Of a DNA stretch of 64,000 nt, positions 32,529-42,360 are shown one piece after another. Positions within the stretch are counted from its first letter, which is position 1; each line of letters begins with the position of its first letter. Location of the stretch: positions 170,712-234,711 of the forward strand of contig LSRX01000706.1 of NCBI GenBank assembly GCA_001939145.1, in the 5' to 3' direction. The position numbers and the translations under genes are program-made. The notes beneath the pieces were generated by a model. It was given only the letters and a program-made list of their open reading frames with translations. It had not been told where the DNA came from and ran no database searches. The DNA comes from Symbiodinium microadriaticum (Eukaryota; Sar; Dinophyceae; Suessiales; Symbiodiniaceae).

Positions 32529-32661
32529 AGCCCCGGAGAGAAAGCAAAGGGCCATTCCTCTTGGATCATCTTTTCGGTCACCTGCCAGCTTAGGAGGAAG
32601 TATCTGTGGGGAACACGAAACACTACTGTTGTCGCGACCGTTTGGCCTTCCCAAAAGCCGC
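32529..32661 (-). CDS. Possible exon, unknown protein (strand ambiguous)
   Basis: Minus frame GFWEGQTVATTVVFRV, PHRYFLLSWQVTEKM, IQEEWPFAFSPG ends at GGGGCT/GTGAGT, a good donor. Acceptor candidate aacagctgaag. A second minus frame and a 196-codon plus frame (32202-32792, with RQARAMLWNRGSQPG and HSSWIIFSVTCQLRR) are also open. The minus call is favoured only by its donor. Confidence 0.38.
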
Positions 32662-33029
32662 CTTCAGCTGTTCCTCGACTGGATAGGTCCTGCCACGATG
32701 GGTTTAGACTGGACTCCCGGCTCCAAAGCCACGAAGCGTTTCTCATTCCGGTGATTTCGAAGAAGCTGCAGTCGGGAACGAAACGAAAATAAAAACCTGA
32801 AGAGATCAATCGAAGGTCGGTGCCTCTTCTGGAGATTTCCAATCCGCTTTTCCAGGGCATCCAAGCGGGACATGATCTTGTGATCTTCCTCTCACTCAAA
32901 GCACAGAGGGTTGCCGTAGGCACTGCTCTTTTGAGTCCTCGGCCATATTTCGGAACCACTGCCGGATGGCCGCATCCTCTTTTTCGTCAACCTGAAAAGC
33001 ATGCAGTCTGCAAACAGGTTGAATATTGC

Positions 33030-33033
33030 GCAT

Positions 33034-33064
<31 letters not shown>

Positions 33065-33066
33065 AG
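33030..33066. repeat. ATC trinucleotide microsatellite
   Basis: About ten uninterrupted CAT/ATC units. Confidence 0.9.
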
Positions 33067-33157
33067 TTATCATCTTCGAGACAATGACAATGATAGAAAC
33101 AAGGTCACACGCACTTATTTAACCACGGTGTTTCGCTCACTTTTCAGCAAATCTTCC

Positions 33158-33604
33158 CCAACTCCGTCTCTTTTTCGATACCCACCGGCAAGTGGCATCG
33201 CCAACCCAGGCATGTGCATATGTCTTGAGCCTGTCATTGACAGGTCCACCCTTGCCTTTCTTATTATGAATTTGTGGTGGTATGAAAGCATCCATAGCCT
33301 GCCACCAGCGGTCGATTACTTGAGTACCAGCTACCACTACCGATGCTGGCTGCTTCATGCCAGGCAATCTCTTCACAAATTGGAATTTGTTATGTTTCAC
33401 TTGAAAATTCTTGATGCCTTTAACATCGCACAGAGATGGCCATGCCGGAGCTCCGTTTGAATACAAACGAACGGGGGTATCAGTTGCTTTGCCTATCTGA
33501 TCCAAGACCTTGCTATCCTGGATTTCCTTCTTGCTTTTGACGGGAGGAGATGCTGCTGGAGGAACAAGCTTGAAAGGCAAGACTTGGAAAACACCCTTTC
33601 CCAT
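33158..33604 (-). pseudogene. Decayed IS1595/ISXO2-like DDE transposase fragment
   Basis: The minus frame reads KGVFQVLPFKLVPP, LYSNGAPAWPSLCD, IKNFQVKHNKFQFVK, VAGTQVIDRWWQAMDAF, IPPQIHNKKGKGG and VNDRLKTYAHAWV. This order (VLP strand, xGAxAW, GTQxIDRxW helix, NDRLxTYxHAWxW) is what I associate with IS1595/ISXO2-like transposases that are amplified in dinoflagellate genomes. Two defects: where a catalytic Asp is expected in the YSDGA-type motif there is Asn (codon at 33455-33457), and after HAWV near 33205 the frame shifts, so the expected W-R ending is read in another frame and the ORF runs on into unrelated sequence. The N-terminal half is absent; a TA/TG microsatellite borders the 5' end. 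No terminal inverted repeats seen. Confidence 0.6.
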
Positions 33605-33775
33605 GCTGGCATGTGTATGTGTATAAATATATGCATATGTGTTTATATATATATGTATATTAACACACACACACATGTATGTGTATATATATATATAAAC
33701 TTTTGTATGTGTATATATATTACATAAACATATATATATATATATATATATTATATGTATGCATACACACACAAG
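33605..33775. repeat. TA/TG dinucleotide microsatellite
   Basis: ATATATATGTATGTG-type sequence and CACACACA runs directly 5' of the transposase relic. Confidence 0.9.
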
Positions 33776-34379
33776 CTTGTCGGTCGGTCTGAGCCACGTG
33801 GAGGGATGAGGTCATGAATGTGAGGAAAGACAGTGGTTAAATAGGGGCGTGTCTCCAGAAACAAGACACCGTCTCAACGAGCAACGACGTTGTGAACATG
33901 GTAATGGCGAGGATTGCAACAAAGAAGAAGCGGCAACAAACCATGAAATGGTGGATAGTGGTACCAAAAGAGAAACAGTACGGGCCGTTGCAACAGGCAT
34001 GCTCAAGGTTATCATACATATTTGTTTGTAAAGTCTTACCGCTAGGCTCGTCGCAAGATTTTGCTGATGATGGTGTACATGACAGCAGCACTGACCCAGA
34101 CAACCACCTCAGAGCCCCGCTGCCGCCAGACTGCGCTGCTCCACTTGGGGGGTGCGTGGAGACGGGACCTCTCACTGACAGACGACAGGAACCGCATCCT
34201 TTAGGGTTTCTGGGATGTGCAGGTGGACTCGGGGTTTACAGTGTAGGCTTGAGGGCTTCAGCCCCAGGCAGAATGGTAGGCCATTCCTTCATTCAGGAAA
34301 GGTGCCCATCCTTAGGGAAGAGGAGCTCATGAACCAGACATAACCAGACAATGAATCAAAGCCTCTGGGCCGATAGTTC

Positions 34380-34604
34380 GTTCTGCAGACCGACCAACCC
34401 GACACCCCCCCCCACCCCTTGCAATGTCTCTGGATCGCCAAAACATAGGGGCGCTCCCTAGTACTGATTTCAAGCGCAGCAAGGACACCACCATGCGAGA
34501 GTAACACCGACACCCTACACCCGCAATGATGGGTGTGCCCTTGAACCAGTAGGGCAGCTCAGAGCCCTTGCGGCATTTCCCGCCTGTCGCAGCATGGATG
34601 CACC
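34380..34604 (-). CDS. Coding-like segment C of a three-frame chain
   Basis: Frame: LFVCLRCIHAATGGK, CRKGSELPYWFKG, TPIIAGVGCRCYSRM, VVSLLRLKSVLGSA. The CLRC...CRKG spacing could be a small zinc site, but evidence is slight. It follows segment B (34604-34780) in a different frame: either a 37-nt intron (gag/gtgcat ... gccgcaag/GGC, phase 0-0) or a frameshift. Confidence 0.42.
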
Positions 34605-34780
34605 TCAAACACACGAACAGACCAGACTCCAAGCGGCTCTTCCAATGACGCACTGGGCTCGGATGGGCTGACCATCTCGGTTTGTGCGACTGGACAAGCA
34701 CACCAGACAGAATGCAACTTTTCTGCTGCAGCGATCGCAAGCTGCTGAGGCGTGAGGAGCCAGCTTGACTCCAGCAGGGT
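34604..34780 (-). CDS. Coding-like segment B of a three-frame chain
   Basis: Frame: TLLESSWLLTPQQLAI, AAAEKLHSVWCACPV, AQTEMVSPSEPSASLE, EPLGVWSVRVFE, 59 codons. Acceptor cgcatgttgcag, donor TTTGAG/GTGCAT. The same frame continues upstream as YISECSRMLQ, so the true start may be at 34811 after another AG. No family recognised. Confidence 0.5.
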
Positions 34781-34811
34781 CTGCAACATGCGGGAGCACT
34801 CGGAGATATAC

Positions 34812-34924
34812 CTGGCTGCAGCGCGCGGCTACTTGGGAGGCCCAAGCTGAAAGTGTCGGGGCACCGGTTGGTGACCAGGAAGCTAAATCGCGTGCCTTAG
34901 CGACTTCGGTGATGAACACCAAGC
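34812..34924 (-). CDS. Coding-like segment A of a three-frame chain
   Basis: Frame: LVFITEVAKARDLASW, SPTGAPTLSAWASQV, AARCSQ, ending at CCAG/GTATAT. Acceptor gtgcttaag. Joined to B it would need a 31-nt intron with matching phase (0-0). The compactness of A-B-C suggests either very small introns or one-base frameshifts in a single exon. Confidence 0.45.
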
Positions 34925-34994
34925 CTTAAGCACTACTGGCGCGTCGGCAAATTATGACATGTAAACAGTGACTGCAGAGAGGTTCCTTGCAACG

Positions 34995-35160
34995 ATCGCG
35001 AAGAAGAATGATGATGATGGTGATGATGGCCCGACGACGATGCATAGCATGGTGGCAACTATGACGACGGTGCTGATGTTTATGGTGGTGACCCCGATGA
35101 TGACGAGCAGGAGGCGGACGAGGAGGAGGCGGAGGAGGAGGAGGGCTACTTTCTGTCTTC
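34995..35160. repeat. GAT/GAG trinucleotide low complexity
   Basis: Degenerate GATGATGATGG and GAGGAGGAGG runs. Frames give Asp/Glu or Arg homopolymers. A CACACA run follows at 35266-35293. Confidence 0.85.
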
Positions 35161-35966
35161 GCGCTTTAACTGAAGCCTTAACTAGTGGCGATCCGCTTGT
35201 TCGATGATCTCTCAGTTCGAACCCATAAGATGCTGCCGCGAGGCTGTCAGAGACCTCTACAACATGACACACGCACACACACACACACACACATATATAC
35301 TCCACACATGCACAAAGCACATTCTATGCGCATGACCATGAAAAAAGCACTCCAAGGCAGTCTGCTTGCGCGCTCAAGCTTGTGACTCAATCCCGCTGCA
35401 AACTGCCGGTTTGACAAGAGCAGGCCTGCCTTCTTGAAGGACTTTAAGGCCTGTCTGGTTTGTGAATCTCCGAAGGAGTTTGCAGTCAAGAAATCATCCT
35501 AAGGTTCTGAAGGGATCCCAAAACGACTGCACGGTAGTGCCCGGTAGTGAAATCACGGACCACTCAATCCAACTTAGAAAGCCGCATAAGAGGACAAGCT
35601 CGGGTCTTCCTTAGTGTACAAGTATAGCGTTGGGTCAAGATAACTACTGTTCGCCAAAGCACCAGATGAATGCCAAGTCACCTACCTTTGGGCTGGTAAC
35701 GCAAAAGCATAAACTCACTTGAATCAGTACAGCTGACTAGGATAAGCATTAGTGTCAGTAGGTAGGGGTAGCTCAGGTACAGCAGTTTACAAACCCACTA
35801 TTCGCATAACAAAAACCAACGCAGCATGTGAAACAATGTGCAACAGCTACGACCAATTGGAGATCTAGCAGAATCTAGCATGTCTCGAAGTATGCATCGC
35901 ATTCCACCGGCAAGGCACTCGTCTCTGCTGCTCGTCCGTGTGCATAAACTCTGGACGTGGGCTCAC

Positions 35967-36088
35967 CTGAGCAAGCGAAGGAAGGGGCACACTTGCTGCA
36001 TGGATGACATTGCCCCGCTCCGCACCCGGAAGATCTTCAGCACACCCACAACGAAGTCGGGAAGGGTCAAAAAGTTATGTCCCATGAC
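35967..36088 (-). CDS. Internal exon with canonical splice sites, unknown protein
   Basis: Acceptor ctttcaagctcag, donor TTGCTCAG/GTGAGC. Peptide VMGHNFLTLPDFVVGV, LKIFRVRSGAMSSMQQ, VCPFLRLLR. An alternative acceptor (acctttcag, start 36122) adds RADLRFGFQAQ. The hydrophobic and basic mix with F-L-R-L-L-R at the end is reminiscent of membrane-protein helices (S4-like), but that is speculative. Likely part of the same minus gene as 36515-36684. Confidence 0.55.
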
Positions 36089-36514
36089 CTGAGCTTGAAA
36101 GCCAAAACGCAAGTCAGCACGCCTGAAAGGTTGCTCACATTGTGTGACGACAGCTGTATGCCCTCGAAGGCACATCAATCTCTCTGAAGATGACCTCAGC
36201 TCGGCGACGGGCGATGAACAGGCACAAATACCACTCGGCGGTATGAAAAGAGTAAACATGCAACAATCAGTCGATCATCGCCGGGTCGCATCAGCCGGTG
36301 AATTTGCTACCTTGCCTTGTCAAACGACGCAGCACATGTCACTGCCATGCAGATTAACTGTGTTTGAGTGGGTGCTTGCTACATTTCTGTGCCGTCTGCG
36401 GTCTCTGCTGTCGAGTGCGTGGCCCTATGCGAGCTTCGAAAGACGAGACCACCCTACAGGGAGCTTTAGGAATGGTGGGAAATGGGGATGACAAGCTGGA
36501 CGGGCAACACAAAC

Positions 36515-36684
36515 CTTTGAACAGCGTCTTCCAAATCAACCCCCATGTCTGCACTAGCCAAAGCTTGAGAGGGGCAGGGAAAAGATCGCGAATCTCAACA
36601 GACGAGGGTACCAGGTTGCCAAAAGCATGACCGCAGCATGAAAGAATGAGTGGGGTGCTCTCACAACGAAGGAAGACACCAATT
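36515..36684 (-). CDS. Probable internal exon, unknown protein
   Basis: Acceptor gttgcgcactgcag, donor TTCAAAG/GTTTGT. Peptide IGVFLRCESTPLILSC, CGHAFGNLVPSSVEI, RDLFPAPLKLWLVQTW, GLIWKTLFK. Hydrophobic with tryptophans, compatible with a membrane or globular core. It ends in phase 1 while the exon at 36088 begins in phase 0, so at least one exon between them is not identified. Confidence 0.5.
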
Positions 36685-36879
36685 CTGCAGTGCGCAACAA
36701 TGCGGGTCCAGCCTGTCTTGCCGCCAGAGATCAAGTTATGAAATGGAGGATGCCTGATCTGGAGGTCCCGAAAATCATCGATCCTGAGTACGTATCTTGT
36801 CAGCGTGGACTCCTACATGGTGTCTCACTCTGAAGCTGCAGCCAATAAACGAGATAAATCGCTCTTTGCTGCTTCCCAC

Positions 36880-36938
36880 CATGTCCTCGCACACACGGCC
36901 AGTCAGCTGTTGCAAGTTGCCATTAAAGTGCAGATCCA
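36880..36938 (-). CDS. Short exon candidate with DLHFN motif
   Basis: Begins after acceptor tacgtctgtaag and reads DLHFNGNLQQLTGRV, then CEDM, with donor candidate GACATG/GTGGGA. HFN...LTG parallels the 16.15 kb and 61.8 kb peptides. Another minus frame spans the region, so the call relies on the motif. Confidence 0.4.
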
Positions 36939-39467
36939 CTTACAGACGTAGTGCCCCCATACGTACATCTGAAATGATGATTTAGGTGCCGATGAACTAT
37001 GTTTGGTGATGTATACGATGTATACGTATGAGCACGTCCATATGTAGGAACTTGCACTTACGAGCAGAGTCTGAGTAGATGGGCATGTGCGTGTGGTACA
37101 TGTCACATCGTCTCGACACATCACATGGTGGAGATCCGCATTGCGCTAAAGGCAGCAACAATCGTTCAGGTCAGCTGTTCAATGAAAGGGAGCAAGCATG
37201 CCTCGGACTGCACCGTGTCCTCAAAGAGATCGATCAGCTCAGCAGCGCTCATCGCGGAATCTGCACCTCAGTTTCAAAGCCATGCTTGGTATGCAACTGC
37301 AGAAAGGAATCGCTTCTCCTCTCCACGTGCCTTGCTGTGAAACTAACAGCTAGACTCGGTAGACTTTTCTAAGCGGGGCGGTAACCAAAAGGCAGGCGTC
37401 GCTGCTTCCACAAGAAAAGCAGCTTTTTCGGAGACACGGAACGGGCTTCAGCTGTCTTCTTCTGCTGGTGCTTTGCATTGCCCTCTCTGAGTGCCGAGAT
37501 GAAGGTGCCCAGCACCATCCTTACCAAGCAACAGGAGCCTTTCGCAGCAAGGGGAAGCCCTTTGTCCACAAAGCTTTTGCCCAGGCGCGGCCACAGCCAG
37601 CAGAGGCAAAGAGCTGCATAGGCCAAGATGATGCTTCCTGCAACCTTTGAATGCAGGGCAACCGCACAAGAGGTCCGTTGCCGACACAGGACAGCTACTC
37701 AAACGGCTGAGCGCTTTGCATTCCAACGTAGACTCTCCGCCAGGAGCAGTTTCCAAACGATTCCTGGACCCCAGTAGATCAATCTCCTTAGAGAATTCCC
37801 GACGTGTCAAACTTACCAGCTTTGTCTACAGCTTGCGCGAGCGTACTTGCACATGACTGCCCCTGCCGAGGCACAGTGGAATCCTTAGATGAGGGAAAAT
37901 TCCTCTTTGGACGATTTGCCCGTAGTTCGAACTTTGAACAGTCTACATATGTGAGCGAGCGAAATTGAATACTGGATTACTGGATGTGGCGGTGATCCTG
38001 AGTTCTGACGATGACAAACTTGTTTTTGGGAGGGCACCATACTCTGAGCACACCAATCGAAATCTCTCACCAGGAGGTTGCCATGTCATCGAAGGCTCAT
38101 GTTGAGGATCAGAAGGGAACCGCCCATTCCACGAAGGATCTCTTCCTGGGCGAGACATTACATCAATGGAGACTGCAACATGTCAACGTACGCACGGCTT
38201 GCTTGTCTGATGGAGTCGAGGTGCAATGCTTATGGGATACGTGGGACCTGCAGACGTTCTGCTTGAAAAGTGTGCATCAGAGCACCGTTGACACAACGAA
38301 AGCCCGACAACTCTTCGATTCGGCCTGACTCTACCAGCGCTTGAAGTACGGGATCCTGACAGCACCAGAACACTACGGAATCTCTTAAACCCTTGTCGCA
38401 CGCCCCTTCGGGGGACGGGAGGGGTAGCGAAGCAACCCCACGCCCGTGTTTGCCCGGGTCGGGTCAGGAATAAGGATAGCAACACAAGTGCACATACCTG
38501 CAGCGCATTGAATCTATGGTTTGGATATGCTTGGATGCTTGCATCATGGAATTTGGAAATGGTGTCCAGCGCTTTGCAGAGTCCTCAATAGTCGGCAGCT
38601 CGGCGTATCCGGAGGCCCCAACCACGACCTTGTCATGTTCACTAGGTACCCACTTCCGAGGAGCCAAAAGCAGCATGTCAAGAGGGCAACCCGATACGAG
38701 ATCACACCGTTGGGTCCATGCAGACTAAGGGCCGTAAGCATCACCGCCATACACCAACCCAACGTGCCTGAGCATCACCGCGTCGCTACGAGACTATCCT
38801 CCTCGCACACTTGGAGCAAGTAAAACTCATCCAAGCAGCTCCAGATTGCCAACCTGCGCAAGAGCCGAGCTCTCAGGGATTCGCGATGCTCGCAGCATCA
38901 GCTGTACCTTTACTTTGCTTCTGAGGGGCATCCAGCCAAGCCGGGCAACTGTCTCAGCAACCACTTGCGCAACCAATGGATACTCCCTGGCAGCTTCATG
39001 GAAAGTCTCTGAGGCCCTCCAATCTCTGACAACTCGGCACAGATCTCCCGTCCTGATCGATGCGACGACCCTGAGATGGGGAAAGTTCTCGGAGACTAAT
39101 CACAGAGCCCTCAATTCGGACCCGAATCCCTGCCGCCGAGCATCGAAAAAATTCGTCCCACTCGGAGAATCCGAAGCCTCAATGGTGAGGAGATGTGGCA
39201 ACGAGCCATCTGAGATGCTCGTCGGAGCTGTGAAGTTGCAGCAGGGTCGAAGAGCACCCTTGTGTCTTGCAAGCTTTACCGAGAAGCCTTGGCGGACAAA
39301 ACCCCTCCTCCTGAAACTTCAGGAAGCAGTTGGCTTGCCGTGCCATACATGGCTTCCGGCTCAGCTGCCAACAGGAAGAGAACTGATGCGCCCGCCGGAC
39401 GGCCGGGCGGATGGCCCGAGGCTTCGGCATGCGAATCGCCCTGCTGGACCTCCAAGAGGCATTGGCA
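36939..39467. other. No gene clearly supported; GC-rich patch at 38390-38470
   Basis: Open frames on both strands at 37369-37856 and 38011-38823 lack motifs. The patch near 38400 has GCCCCTTCGGGGGAC, which can fold as a short hairpin, followed by an ACCCCACGCCCG segment. ACCCCACGC also occurs in the GC-rich patch near 12932. Confidence 0.35.
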
Positions 39468-39613
39468 TTAGCTCAAGTCCGTCCGAGTCTTTCTGTGCTT
39501 CTTACGCAGCGTGTGCTGGGCCCCGGGCCGGAAGATCCCAAGGCTGTTGAAGTGTTCCAGGACGAACTCGTCGGTGAAGGCAATGGCGGAAACCTCAGGT
39601 TCCGAGCTCAAAG
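39468..39613 (-). CDS. Terminal exon, unknown protein
   Basis: Frame: LSSEPEVSAIAFTDEF, VLEHFNSLGIFRPG, AQHTLRKKHRKTRTDLS and TAA. Acceptor candidate ggtgcgtctag. An acidic and aliphatic core followed by a strongly basic C-terminus suggests a soluble protein with a nuclear-type basic tail, but no family is recognised. The upstream GTTGCTGGT repeats read as LVLLVLLV and may be intron. Confidence 0.55.
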
Positions 39614-41270
39614 CTAGACGCACCAGCAACACCAGCAACACCAACGGCAGCAGCCTCAGTCAGGCTGGTGGTGCTAGAGAGTACAGCTCGTTACTCGCAC
39701 TGTTCTTATGGAATATTTTTTTACACCACTCAGGAGCTAATGCATGTCGATTCTCACAGCATCAGGAGGACTCGGAGGGCCCCCCCATGCAGCTCCTGTA
39801 GCTCTGGAACACGGAAACGCTGAGGGGAATATGGCAGCCTGAAGCTCCAAAGCCCCTCAGCCCTGGAACCCAATGTATAGTGGATTGAGCGAGCATGCAT
39901 GGGGACTCCGACCTCTCTAAGTGCAGACTGGCGTCGACCACGTCGGTGACCAGCCAGCCATCGAGGTAGAACCTTCCGAAATCTCTGGAGCTGTCATGTG
40001 GGGCGTCCTAGGGATGAACCCAACTCTTTAGCCGAGGCAGACAAGCAGCGGTTGGACTGGACAGCCAATGACGCCTTTGAGGAAGGAGACGGCTGGCTGT
40101 GAGCACAGTTTCCAAAACGGTAACATCTGATTATGTTTTGACCTTTGCCCCATAGTCTACCCTCTTGCAAGCTTGGCTGCGTAGGATCACTTCCGTGACG
40201 TACAGGCCGATCAGGACTTTCATGACAGCCTCGCATGTTACATCCCCTCCCTTGGGCATCCTGGGAAACACTAGAAGCACCATGCCTGTTCAAAGTGAGT
40301 TTCAAGCGTGATGCAATGGTCGATTTATGACGAGTGACTGCTGTGTTACATACAGTGCGACACACGACAAAGGAGCTTGCAACGGCTGCCACGCGACTGG
40401 ATTTGCGAGACGGCCGCTCTGAGGACAGGCTACGATTAGTTATTAGTTGCATGGTCTCTGGGTGGACGTATCCGGCTACCCACGGCAGCAGAAGCAAAAC
40501 TGAACCCGGGTTGCAAGTTGCACTTTTGCGATGCCGGCTGCCATCACCAGCAACATGCTTTCTTCAAAGGCCGTGCGGCATCGATCGCATCGCTGACTCC
40601 TTGAAGCGTCACATCCTGACGGTTGACGGTGTCAGGAATCCTACCGCATGTGCCCGCAGGAGAAGTTCAAAGCAAATGACATCTCCAAAGTGCGAAGGCA
40701 CACGGCCGGGCTCTCATCGGCCGCATTCCGCTGAGCTACTGCTGAAGTGCATTCAATGCCTCTGGATCTCGCAGGGTGCCGGCGGCCCTTGGAGCAGCGT
40801 GGGCTCGAATCTCATCATGCATCTCATCGTTCGGCTTAGGCAGGTGTCTGCATAAGGAGCGCTCTTCAGGCTTCACACAAAGTTGGTTAGCTTTACCGCG
40901 GGCTTGCTGATGAGGAGCACGTTTGCGTGGACGAGTACCTCAGATGGCTTCCACAGGAGCCAACATGGAGACGTATGCCTTGCTCTGACGCCTCGTCACC
41001 ATTCAGCCGTCAATAAAAAACACCCTCACTGTCACCAGCACTATCGCTACAATTGCTTCACTGGGTCTATAACGGCTAGTTTTACTAGCACTGGTACGGC
41101 TACTTACACTGTTGCCGGTACGATTGCGGCACTGCCGAAGCCCGCCTTGCGACGAGTTTAATGCCCACCATGACTATTGTTGCGACGGCTGCGACGACAC
41201 CTAAACTTCCTAAACCCATGACGACGACGACAACCACCCGGGCTCCTTGACAGCAATATACTCCTACTCC
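39614..41270. other. No gene supported
   Basis: Frames at 39994-40855 are open on both strands with no motif or splice pair that I trust. Confidence 0.35.
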
Positions 41271-41275
41271 TGCTG

Positions 41276-41358
<83 letters not shown>

Positions 41359-41361
41359 GCT

Positions 41362-41392
<31 letters not shown>

Positions 41393-41490
41393 CTACTGCT
41401 ACTGCTGCTACTGCTGCTGCTGCTGCTACTACTGCCACTACTGCCACTACTGCTACTACTGCTACTACTGCTACTACTCCTCAGACGAGG
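41270..41490 (+). repeat. CTA/CTG trinucleotide microsatellite
   Basis: Roughly 70 trinucleotide units: CTACTACTA dominates, then CTGCTG, then mixed CTACTGCCA. Homopolymeric Tyr/Cys/Val/Ala frames are artefacts. Confidence 0.95.
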
Positions 41491-42009
41491 ACGACGACCA
41501 CTACTACCGCTACAGTTGGATGCAGCTAGATGTGCCGATGAGAGCGACGCCCTTTGGTTGGTACCAGTACTCCATCAACCTCCATCACAATTGGTCCAAA
41601 ATGCCAGAAGCAGCGTGAAAAGAGCTGCCATGTGGCAGAGCACCTAGCCGCCATTTGCAGGAAGCAGTGTAGTTGCATGCAAATGGGGCATAGGGATAGG
41701 AGCACTGACTGGACGCCATCGATTCGCGCCGGGACGAAGGTCAGCTCAACGCATGATGCCGCAATAAGCTGATTTTGTGGCATGCTGGGTTGGTGGTACT
41801 TCCCATGCCTTCAGAAAGCAATACCCGACACGTTCTGTCTGCATCGGCCCCACCTGCATGCCGTCATTGTGCATCAAACGGAAGCCTAGACAAAGAGCAG
41901 TTGGGAATGCGCAGCAAATCTCTGCCTCGTACAAAAGAAGGGGATCTTATCTCAATCTCAGCGGTCCTGGACACATAAATCAGGCACCATGCTTGAAACC
42001 GCAAACAAC

Positions 42010-42360
42010 CGACGATGGCGGTCCAGAACATGAGCAGAGAGACGATATCGATGATGGTCACAATGCTGATGATGATGACGACGCGGAGGAGGACTGTGGC
42101 GACAATGGTAGCAAGTAGCACGAGGAGGATTAGTTGAGGGAATTGATAATGGTGAAGATGATGAGATTAGGAGGATTATGGTAGCGATGGTGGTGCTGAT
42201 GAGTGCGGCGAAAATGTTGAGGACGATCAGGAGAACGCTGAGGATGATCCTGAGGATGAGCATGAAGATGACGAGAATGAGGACGAAGCGATGGAGGACT
42301 GAGAGCACCAGGATCATCCGTCAGCACCACCAAGCCTTCATCCTCATCATCCTGACGTTT
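42010..42360. repeat. GAT/GAG-rich low-complexity region
   Basis: Degenerate GATGATGATG, GAGGAG and GATGGTGGTG runs, giving Met/Ile or Asp-rich frames. Confidence 0.75.

Noticed and set aside
38846..39550. 234-codon plus ORF
   Set aside because: It overlaps, antisense, the better supported minus-strand terminal exon at 39468-39613, and its own sequence has no domain.
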